DNA of 7,321 nt from the NCBI GenBank assembly GCA_012800805.1, contig JAAZIO010000167.1, positions 1 through 7,321 on the forward strand, in the 5' to 3' direction. Every line of letters begins with the position of its first letter. The first letter of the stretch is position 1. The position numbers and the translations under genes are program-made. Below the pieces are notes generated by a model. It saw only the letters and a list, made by a program, of their open reading frames with translations, had not been told where the DNA came from and did not search any database. Below are positions 1-5,670 of this stretch, in pieces. Source of the stretch: Clostridiales bacterium (lineage in GTDB: Bacteria > Bacillota > Clostridia > Christensenellales > CAG-917).

Positions 1-6
1 ACCACT

Positions 7-216
7 ATGGCTAAGTTTTCCGAAGACGAGCTGTACGATATCTTGCTGATTCGTGACAGCGGACGGCAGCTTGATGCCTTTATCAACTTTTACAACAAGT
101 ACGAAAACGAAATCTTTAAAGAAGGCAATGTCGCAATAGTTAACGATTTCGTATATTCCCGTGTCAGAAACGACAGCATAAAGCTGTTTTGGGAAGCCAA
201 AATGGATATGATGTAA
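7..216 (+). CDS. Small protein of unknown function, or 3' end of a longer gene
   Basis: A 69-residue reading frame beginning at ATG 7 and ending at TAA 214-216. The frame is also open through bases 1-6, so the true gene may start outside the window and this may be only a C-terminal segment; a ribosome binding site for ATG 7 would lie mostly off the left edge. The product is soluble and mixed-charge (KFSEDELYD near the start, aromatic-rich middle, ending EAKMDMM), with no signal peptide or membrane segment. I do not recognise the family. Support for it being real is the hairpin terminator two bases after the stop in the right orientation, and that no better gene occupies the stretch. Function cannot be assigned. 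Confidence 0.5.
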   Translation: MAKFSEDELYDILLIRDSGRQLDAFINFYNKYENEIFKEGNVAIVNDFVYSRVRNDSIKLFWEAKMDMM

Positions 217-217
217 T

Positions 218-247
218 AAAAAAACGGAGCGGACGCTCCGTTTTTTG
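218..247. terminator. Bidirectional intrinsic terminator between convergent genes
   Basis: A perfect stem CGGAGC (225-230) / GCTCCG (235-240) with a GGAC tetraloop, flanked by seven A on the left (218-224) and six T on the right (241-246), so the A/T runs extend the stem. It gives a U-tailed hairpin when read in either direction. It lies directly after the small plus-strand gene and about 80 nt beyond the stop of the minus-strand phosphoglycerate mutase gene, so it probably ends both transcripts. Confidence 0.87.
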
Positions 248-326
248 TTTGTTTTTCTTTGATTATTATTTTGCGGTTCAAAGCCATGCAGCCGCTTAGC
301 AAGCTTAATAATTATTTTAAATGTTT

Positions 327-1541
327 TTATTTCAGCGCAAAGAAACGTCTTATAAGCTCGCCTTGCGTTTCAATCTTTCTTCCTCTATTAGCTTCTTTTT
401 CGGAATAGTCAACGGCTCCCCCAAGATTTTGCTTTGAGCTGAACATAAGATAAGGCACGGCCGTTCCGTCGTGCGTCATGGTGGAAATCGGCGTGTAGTG
501 GTCGGGAGTGATGAGCATAGCAAATTCTTCACCCGTTCTTTCAAAGTGCGATACAATGGCGCCTATGACTTTTTCGTCAATCAGCTCAATCGATTTTATC
601 TTTCCTTTCAGGTTGCCGTGGTGGCCGCACTCGTCGGGCGCCTCAAGATGAATAAAGCAAAAATCGTTTTCTTTAAGAGCTTCTATCGCGGCTTTGGCTT
701 TTCCCGAGAAGTTGGTGTTCAAGGTGCCCGTCGCGCCCTCAACATCGATAGACTTCATGCCCGCGCCTATGGCTATGCCTTTTAAAAGGTCAACGGCCGA
801 AATAATCGCGCCTTTTTTGCCGTAACGCTCTTCAAAGCTTTCAAGCTTTGGCTTTACGCCTTGGCCCCAAAGCCACACGCAGTTTGCGGGCCTTAGGCCT
901 TTTTGTATTCTTTGTATATTTATTTCGTGACGTGAGAGGTATTTGTATGATTCTTTATAGAGCTTTATAAATTCTTTGCTAAGCTCCCCTTTGGGCAGAT
1001 ACTGGGCAATTTTTTTGCCCGTGATGTTGTGCGGCGGGGTTAGCGTCATCTTATCTTTAAGCTCCGCTCCTCCGTTTACGACAAGGCAGTGACGGTAGCT
1101 TACGCCGCCGTAGAATTTAAACAGCTTTGTTCCGAATTTCTCCTCAATGCCCTGCATAAGCTCTTTTGCCTCAGGGGTGGTGATTTCTCCCGCGCTGTAG
1201 TCGACCATGGTTTTGCTCTCGAAATCGTCGTCTTCCGAGAGCGTGACAAGGTTGCAGCGCACCGCCATATCGTCGTCGCCTAAATTGACGCCGATTGAGA
1301 GAGCCTCAAGAGGGCTTCTACCGCTGTAGTAAACCGACGGGTCATAACCCAAAACCGAGAGGTTTGCGACATCGCTTCCCGGGCTCATGCCGTCGGGAAC
1401 GGTCTTTACGGTGCCTATTTCGGCGGTTTTCAAAAGCCTGTCTATGCTTGGTGTCCTTGCCGCTTCAACGGGTGTTTTTCCTCCAAGGCTGTCAATTGGA
1501 AAATCCGCCATTCCGTCAAGCAGCACGAGTATGTATTTCAT
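327..1541 (-). CDS. apgM: Cofactor-independent phosphoglycerate mutase, archaeal type (aPGAM)
   Basis: Predicted to interconvert 3-phosphoglycerate and 2-phosphoglycerate in the cytoplasm without 2,3-bisphosphoglycerate. It is a 404-residue member of the alkaline phosphatase superfamily, a normal length for the bacterial/archaeal apgM group. Visible signatures: N-terminal metal-site motif LLDGMAD (D9); GSDVANLSVLGYDP, containing the likely phospho-accepting serine S56; EAPDECGHHG (D303, H307) and TPDHYTPISTMTHDG (D347, H348, H357), which supply the other metal ligands. The whole catalytic set is present, so it should be active. ATG 1541 is preceded by AGAGG with about 6 nt spacing and by a good promoter at 1568-1596. 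Close homologues have been labelled 'proposed homoserine kinase' in some family databases because they replace ThrB in threonine gene clusters; no threonine genes are seen here, so mutase is the better call. It is probably monocistronic, ending at the terminator at 218-247. Confidence 0.93.
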   Translation of the reverse strand: MKYILVLLDGMADFPIDSLGGKTPVEAARTPSIDRLLKTAEIGTVKTVPDGMSPGSDVANLSVLGYDPSVYYSGRSPLEALSIGVNLGDDDMAVRCNLVTLSEDDDFESKTMVDYSAGEITTPEAKELMQGIEEKFGTKLFKFYGGVSYRHCLVVNGGAELKDKMTLTPPHNITGKKIAQYLPKGELSKEFIKLYKESYKYLSRHEINIQRIQKGLRPANCVWLWGQGVKPKLESFEERYGKKGAIISAVDLLKGIAIGAGMKSIDVEGATGTLNTNFSGKAKAAIEALKENDFCFIHLEAPDECGHHGNLKGKIKSIELIDEKVIGAIVSHFERTGEEFAMLITPDHYTPISTMTHDGTAVPYLMFSSKQNLGGAVDYSEKEANRGRKIETQGELIRRFFALK

Positions 1542-1567
1542 ATAAAACCTCTAGTGTAATCAATTAA

Positions 1568-1596
1568 ATCTTAAAGCCAAAAGCGTTTAAAGTCAA
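1568..1596 (-). promoter_or_regulatory. Sigma-A-type promoter of apgM
   Basis: Read on the minus strand: -35 TTGACT (1596-1591, 5 of 6 consensus bases), 17-bp spacer, -10 TAAGAT (1573-1568, 4 of 6). Transcription would start near 1561, giving a leader of about 20 nt that contains the AGAGG ribosome site (1548-1552) before ATG 1541. Position, orientation and exact 17-bp spacing all fit apgM. Confidence 0.6.
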
Positions 1597-1620
1597 TCGG
1601 AAAACAGGGGACAATTGACT
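1591..1620. promoter_or_regulatory. Inverted repeat overlapping the apgM -35 box (possible operator)
   Basis: AGTCAAT (1591-1597) and ATTGACT (1614-1620) form a perfect 7-bp inverted repeat separated by 16 bp. The left arm contains the apgM -35 box. The right part, AGGGGACAATTGACT (1606-1620), resembles the minus-strand sequence AGGGGCAAATTGACA (3188-3174) in the divergent promoter region of the amino-sugar operons. This could be a regulator site, or simply chance duplication of TTGAC-like sequence; there is no direct evidence of binding. Confidence 0.3.
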
Positions 1621-1644
1621 AAGGCTACGGCAAAAAAAAGAAAA

Positions 1645-2655
1645 TTAAAGAATAACAAAATCGCCCGGGGTGATGAAAAGAAAGCTTATCAAAGCTATTA
1701 AAAGCGTTAAAACAAGGATATGTGTAAGATAAATTAATAAAGCGTATCTGCCGATAAAAGACACAGGTTTGTGCCACGCTCTGTCAAGTGTGGGCAAGAG
1801 GCTTTTTTTCCTGCCGTATATAAGCGGGCCTATCATGGCGCCGAAGAAAAAGTAAGGCGCATATGTGATAAAGGGAAACAGGTCGCCCGGAGATAAGGCC
1901 CACTGCGTGTAAAAAGTTCCGGCGGGGAAAAGGAAGAACAAAAATACTGGCGTGTCGCTTGGCGGCGTGTAGCAGTGGAACAATACGGTTGAGGTTATAA
2001 ATATCGCGGCGCATATAACAGAGAGAATATATTTATTCTTTTTTGCGATGAGCTGAAGGACGGCGTAAATCATTATGCAAGTTGCAAGGAAGTTCAGCAC
2101 GCCGTAGTGGACAAACACCCCGCTGAAACCAAGATATCTTTGAAGCATAAAAGTTACGAGGGAAAAAACAATGGAAATTAAGCTAAGCTGTATGCCTCTT
2201 TTAAGGTTGGAGCGTGAAAGGGAGCCCGAAATTCCCGATACGGAAAAGAGCAGAAACAAAACTATTTCATGTATCACTTTTCTTGCGGGATGATGCCAGT
2301 AAAATCTTGCGTCCAAAACCGCCTTGTAGCTGTCCGTATACCTCCATGCCGAGGCGAACTCAAAGGCGATTATATTGAATATATGGTCCATTATCATAAG
2401 AAGGATGCAAAACCCTCTTATGAAATCAATTTCCCAAACCCTTTTCTTTTTTAAGCCTACTATGCCCCTCTTTTCCAAAAATCCGTCTTCTGTATCGGGG
2501 CGCTCTTTTTTTATGTCGCAAAAAAAACTTTTAATCTTAGTGTATACCGCTTTTATGCCGCTAAGGAGTTTAGAGCTTTTTTCCGCGGTTAATCCTTCCG
2601 CTTCGGCGGAGGCGCTATTTAATATATTGGCGTTATTATCTATCTTTTGGGTCAT
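1645..2655 (-). CDS. HGSNAT/DUF1624-like membrane acetyltransferase
   Basis: A 336-residue multi-pass membrane protein resembling the catalytic domain of heparan-alpha-glucosaminide N-acetyltransferase (DUF1624 group), which passes an acetyl group from cytosolic acetyl-CoA across a membrane to a terminal glucosamine. Residues 1-70 are hydrophilic and lysine/serine-rich. The family-like opening RVWEIDFIRG (72-81) then leads into the first helix with MIMDH (D90, H91), followed by a WHH segment (120-122), LFSVSGISGS (136-145), and helices at about 155-172, 185-203, 207-226, 235-250, 262-280 and 301-327. The last carries FIGRYALLIYLTH, a pattern shared with other membrane acyltransferases. The start ATG (2655-2653) overlaps the upstream gene's TGA as ATGA; the ribosome site is weak, so translation is probably coupled. 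No hairpin terminator is visible after its stop. Acetyl transfer to an amino sugar is inferred from the family and from the neighbouring hexosaminidase and deacetylase; another acyl acceptor is possible. Confidence 0.75.
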   Translation of the reverse strand: MTQKIDNNANILNSASAEAEGLTAEKSSKLLSGIKAVYTKIKSFFCDIKKERPDTEDGFLEKRGIVGLKKKRVWEIDFIRGFCILLMIMDHIFNIIAFEFASAWRYTDSYKAVLDARFYWHHPARKVIHEIVLFLLFSVSGISGSLSRSNLKRGIQLSLISIVFSLVTFMLQRYLGFSGVFVHYGVLNFLATCIMIYAVLQLIAKKNKYILSVICAAIFITSTVLFHCYTPPSDTPVFLFFLFPAGTFYTQWALSPGDLFPFITYAPYFFFGAMIGPLIYGRKKSLLPTLDRAWHKPVSFIGRYALLIYLTHILVLTLLIALISFLFITPGDFVIL

Positions 2656-3179
2656 AAGTCAAGCTTTTTCTTCTTTTTCATTTCGGTTCCGAGGGGTATA
2701 AGGCCGTCCGGGGTTTCCTCATACAGGTCGTAGCGGTTTTCGTATTCGTATACCACGATGCCGGGATTCATCTTGCTTTTATATATTTTGGGCGGCTCGG
2801 GCGCGCTTCTTGAAAGCCTTTTGCCCGTATATTCGACAATTTTGGAGTCTACAAAATGGCGCTTGAAAGGTTTAATGATAAGATTTCTTACGGCTATTAT
2901 AACCGAGCAGACAAAGCTGAGCCCCAAGCCGAACAGATACAGGTTGGTGTTTACTCCTCCGCCGAACGGGTTGAAATCAAGCGTCAGCCAAAGAACGCCC
3001 CCGTATATCAAATATAACAAGGGGATATACAGCCCAAAGTATACGATAAATTTGGCGACGACGGTTATTGCGATGTCGATAGCTTTAAACAGGACGCCGA
3101 ATATCTTACCGCCGACAACACCTAAAATGCACCCGCTTTTCACAAGTTTTAATATAACACGCGGCGGGCTTTGTGTCAA
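2652..3179 (-). CDS. Two-helix membrane protein of unknown function
   Basis: Up to 175 residues. Two hydrophobic segments are clear (about 34-66 and 79-103), followed by a soluble C-terminal tail with EPPKIYKSKMNPGIVVYEYENRYDLYEETPDG (two-part motif, roughly 128-159) and a basic end, EMKKKKKLDL. I do not recognise a characterised family. It lies directly upstream of, and overlaps by 4 bp (ATGA) with, the HGSNAT-like gene, so the two are co-transcribed and may act together in the membrane. The start is unresolved: TTG 3179 has a good Shine-Dalgarno sequence (AGAGGGG, 3190-3184 on the minus strand), but TTGACA at that same position also reads as a perfect -35 box with a -10 17 bp on. If that promoter is used, translation must start later, most likely at GTG 3143, giving about 163 residues. 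The residues before position 14 carry no recognisable domain. Confidence 0.7.
   Translation of the reverse strand: MTQSPPRVILKLVKSGCILGVVGGKIFGVLFKAIDIAITVVAKFIVYFGLYIPLLYLIYGGVLWLTLDFNPFGGGVNTNLYLFGLGLSFVCSVIIAVRNLIIKPFKRHFVDSKIVEYTGKRLSRSAPEPPKIYKSKMNPGIVVYEYENRYDLYEETPDGLIPLGTEMKKKKKLDL
3151..3179 (-). promoter_or_regulatory. Possible promoter of the minus-strand membrane-protein operon
   Basis: On the minus strand, TTGACA (3179-3174, 6 of 6) is followed after exactly 17 bp by TATATT (3156-3151, 5 of 6). Transcription would start at about 3144-3143, where an in-frame GTG codon lies (3143-3141), which would make the message leaderless. It conflicts with use of TTG 3179 as the start codon, since that codon is part of the -35 box. 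Confidence 0.5.
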
Positions 3180-3189
3180 TTTGCCCCTC

Positions 3190-3219
3190 TTGACTTTTGT
3201 TGACGCAGCGTGATAAAAT
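3190..3219 (+). promoter_or_regulatory. Promoter of the GH20-mutarotase-deacetylase operon
   Basis: TTGACT (3190-3195, 5 of 6) and an extended -10, TGATAAAAT (3211-3219; TAAAAT 5 of 6 with the upstream TG), separated by 18 bp. A start near 3226 leaves a short leader with the GGAGGG ribosome site and ATG 3249. The -35 box is 10 bp from the -35 box of the opposing minus-strand promoter, so the two operons share one control region, with CCCCT (3184-3188) between the boxes. Confidence 0.58.
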
Positions 3220-3238
3220 TTCCTTATTCAGATAAAAT

Positions 3239-3244
3239 GGAGGG
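3239..3244 (+). promoter_or_regulatory. Ribosome binding site that fixes the hexosaminidase start at 3249
   Basis: GGAGGG, then four bases, then ATG 3249, an optimal arrangement. The frame is open back to a GTG at 3210, but that GTG and ATG 3237 have no comparable site, and GTG 3210 lies inside the predicted promoter. Confidence 0.8.
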
Positions 3245-3248
3245 AACT

Positions 3249-4787
3249 ATGCCTACCGTTCCAAAGCCGATAAGTTTTACAAAAGACGAAGGATTTTTTG
3301 AACTCTCCAAAAATACCGTTTTTTCAGGCGTCGCAAAAGGCATGGGAGGGCTGTTTTCATACCTTGGCCTTGCCTCGGGCGTTGAAAACAGGCTGACCGC
3401 CGTTATCGACGACGGTAAACAGGATGAAGAATATATGCTTCAGGTCAGCCCCGGCGAAATAAAGATAATAGGCGGGGAAAGAGGCATATATTACGGCGTA
3501 ATGACGCTGCTTCAGCTTGCCGCAAAAAACCTTAAAGACGGCATAGCGAATATACCTGTGTGCAAAATAGACGACAGGCCAAAATATGCCTACCGCGGTT
3601 TTATGCTTGATGTGTCAAGACACTTTTTCCCGCCATCCACAATAAAGAAGATTTTGGATGTATTATCCGTTTTAAAAATCAATTATTTCCATCTTCATAT
3701 ATCGGACAATCAAGGCTACAGGCTTGAGAGCAAGGAGTTTCCAAAGCTTAACGAAATCGGAAGCGTAAGGGCGGGAACGCGCGGCGACGGCAAAGAGGTC
3801 AAAGGCTATTATACCGCGGCCGAGATTGAGGAGATGGTCGGATACGCCCTGGAGAGGCGCATCGAGATTATTCCCGAGCTTGACATTCCCGGCCACACCA
3901 TAGCTTTGCTGGCGTCATACCCCTATCTTGGCTGTGAAGGAAAGGAAATGAAAGTCGCCGAAACTTTCGGCATAAGCGACAATATCCTTTGCGCGGGCAA
4001 AGAGAGCACATACGAATTTTTGTATAAGCTTGTGGACGAGATAGCCTCCTATTTCCCGTCAAAGTATTTTCATCTTGGAGGAGACGAGGCGCCAAAAACC
4101 AAATGGAAAAACTGCCCGCATTGCAAAAAGGCTCTTATTGATAACAACCTTAAAAGCTTCAGCGAGCTTCAGAGCCATTTTATAAACAAAATTATTGAAA
4201 GGCTTGAGCAAAAGGGCAAAACCGTTATTGTGTGGAATGAAGCCATCTACGGCGGGCTTTTAAAGGATGGCGCGATATGTCAGTACTGGTCTGACGGAAA
4301 GAAGCCTAGGAGAGTGTTCGCGGCGGCGGACGGGGGAAGAAAAACAATAATATCGAAATTCTCGCCGTATTACCTTGATTATCCCTACGGCATGACCCCG
4401 CTTAAAAAAACCTATAACTTTGACCCCGAGATGGACGGCTTTACCTCCGAGGGGCTCAAAAACATAATGGGAGTGGAGGCTCCCCTTTGGACGGAATATG
4501 TCGATACCGAAGAAAAGCTGTTTTACCAGATGCTTCCCCGTCTTATGGCGGTAGCGGAGAGCGGCTGGGGCAGCGCCAAAGATTATACGGATTTCAAGGT
4601 CAGGCTTGAGTCGTTAAGGCCGCTGTTTGCTATGATGGGCATAAAAATGCCAAGTCTTGGCGAGTGCGACCCGGGGCCCATAAAAGGCGCCATTGCAACC
4701 GTAAAATTCTTTATCAACGCTTTTGACAGGTCAATGATAAATTCAAGCATAAACGCCATAAAAGCTCAATCCGAAAGAAGGAGATAA
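3249..4787 (+). CDS. Intracellular beta-N-acetylhexosaminidase, glycoside hydrolase family 20
   Basis: Hydrolyses terminal non-reducing beta-linked GlcNAc or GalNAc by the substrate-assisted GH20 mechanism. 512 residues from ATG 3249, with no signal peptide, so it acts on imported oligosaccharides in the cytoplasm. Residues ~5-105 match the small N-terminal GH20b-type domain (ending ERGIYYGVMTLLQL). The barrel begins at YRGFMLDVSRHFF (about 115-127; R117 and D121 conserved), followed by YFHLHISDNQGYRLE, then IPELDIPGH (208-216), then HLGGDE with the catalytic Asp-Glu pair D279/E280. Substrate-pocket tryptophans occur in VIVWNEA (W329), QYWSDG (W347) and PLWTEYV (W414, E416). The CPHC pair (289-292) after the catalytic motif is common in bacterial members. 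All key residues are intact. It is the first gene of a three-gene operon; the next begins 1 nt after its stop, with an AAGGAG site (4778-4783) inside its last codons. Release of GlcNAc from chitin-type, mucin or peptidoglycan fragments is plausible; linkage preference cannot be read from the sequence. Confidence 0.95.
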   Translation: MPTVPKPISFTKDEGFFELSKNTVFSGVAKGMGGLFSYLGLASGVENRLTAVIDDGKQDEEYMLQVSPGEIKIIGGERGIYYGVMTLLQLAAKNLKDGIANIPVCKIDDRPKYAYRGFMLDVSRHFFPPSTIKKILDVLSVLKINYFHLHISDNQGYRLESKEFPKLNEIGSVRAGTRGDGKEVKGYYTAAEIEEMVGYALERRIEIIPELDIPGHTIALLASYPYLGCEGKEMKVAETFGISDNILCAGKESTYEFLYKLVDEIASYFPSKYFHLGGDEAPKTKWKNCPHCKKALIDNNLKSFSELQSHFINKIIERLEQKGKTVIVWNEAIYGGLLKDGAICQYWSDGKKPRRVFAAADGGRKTIISKFSPYYLDYPYGMTPLKKTYNFDPEMDGFTSEGLKNIMGVEAPLWTEYVDTEEKLFYQMLPRLMAVAESGWGSAKDYTDFKVRLESLRPLFAMMGIKMPSLGECDPGPIKGAIATVKFFINAFDRSMINSSINAIKAQSERRR

Positions 4788-4788
4788 T

Positions 4789-5670
4789 ATGAAAACACTT
4801 GAATACAAAAATTTCGGCAAATGCGCTCTTCTTGAAAAAGACGGAATAAAGATGTATGTCACGCTTGACATAGGCCCAAGAATCATTTATTACGGCACGG
4901 ACGACATCAACTTCATGAATGAGGATATAAGCCGCAATGTTCAAAAGGGTGGAGAGTGGTTTGACGAAAACTATAAAGCGGGAGAAAAATGGTATCTCTA
5001 CGGTGGACACAGGACTTGGAAAGCGCCCGAGGATATGGAAACCTATGTCACAGACAACTATCCCGTTGAAGTGAAAGAGGACGGTGAGTTTATATCTTTT
5101 AGCACGGCGCCGACAAAGTGGGGGCTTTCCTACGGCTTTAGCGTAAAGCTTGAGGACGGCGGGGCCGCGGTTATCAAAAACTTTGTGAAAAACCATAAAG
5201 AGGACAGAAAAATCGCCATCTGGTCGCTTTCGGTTGTCTGCAAGGGAGGCACGCTTTACATCAGAAGGAATGAGGTAAAAAGCGAGTATCAGCCAAGTGA
5301 CAATCTGGTCATATGGCCATATAACGATTTTAATGACGAGCGTTTCCGCTACGGCAAAAAAATTATCTCCTTAAAGCAGACGGAAAAGGCGGAAGCTTTC
5401 AAATTCGGCATTTTTTCGGATAACCTCACGGCTTACTATGGAGTCTTCGATAAATTTTTGAAAATATCCTATGAGAAAAAGCAAGGTGAGTTTTGCGATT
5501 TTGGGGCAAACTTTGAAAGCTATACAAACGGCCATATACTGGAGATAGAGGCGCTTGGAGATTACGCTGAACTTAAAAGAGGCGAGGTGGTCTCGCTGTG
5601 CGAGCGCTGGGAAATACTAAGCAAAGATAACAAAGAAATTCAATCGTTGCTTGAGGACGCAAAAGAATAA
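4789..5670 (+). CDS. Galactose-mutarotase-fold protein, DUF4380-like
   Basis: 293 residues, soluble, no signal peptide. The overall plan resembles DUF4380-type proteins of the galactose-mutarotase-like beta-sandwich superfamily: N-terminal LDIGPRIIYYG (26-36), WYLYGGHRTWKAPE (68-81) with the characteristic GGHR-W block (H74, R75, W77), KNFVKNH (130-136), AIWSLSVV (143-150), and a C-terminal block NFESYTNGHILEIEALG (241-257) followed by GEVVSLCERWEI. Polar residues of these blocks may line a sugar-binding cleft, as in aldose epimerases, but no catalytic role is established. ATG 4789 has an AAGGAG site at 4778-4783 with ideal spacing. It begins 1 nt after the hexosaminidase stop and ends overlapping the deacetylase start, so it is firmly part of the operon. 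Likely role, by context only: binding, anomer conversion or isomerisation of an amino sugar released or modified by its neighbours. Confidence 0.75.
   Translation: MKTLEYKNFGKCALLEKDGIKMYVTLDIGPRIIYYGTDDINFMNEDISRNVQKGGEWFDENYKAGEKWYLYGGHRTWKAPEDMETYVTDNYPVEVKEDGEFISFSTAPTKWGLSYGFSVKLEDGGAAVIKNFVKNHKEDRKIAIWSLSVVCKGGTLYIRRNEVKSEYQPSDNLVIWPYNDFNDERFRYGKKIISLKQTEKAEAFKFGIFSDNLTAYYGVFDKFLKISYEKKQGEFCDFGANFESYTNGHILEIEALGDYAELKRGEVVSLCERWEILSKDNKEIQSLLEDAKE

Noticed and set aside
471..785. 104-residue plus-strand open frame inside apgM
   Set aside because: It lies wholly antisense to a gene with intact catalytic motifs, has no ribosome site, and gives a protein without recognisable features. The same applies to the plus-strand frames at 1089-1283 and 1295-1567.
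2758..3213. 151-residue plus-strand open frame antisense to the two-helix membrane protein
   Set aside because: It would run through the divergent promoter region into the hexosaminidase leader, has no Shine-Dalgarno sequence, and its opposite frame has membrane segments and an ATGA-coupled neighbour that make it the better gene.
4714..5196. 160-residue minus-strand open frame across the hexosaminidase/mutarotase junction
   Set aside because: Antisense to two genes with clear family motifs; an open shadow frame only.
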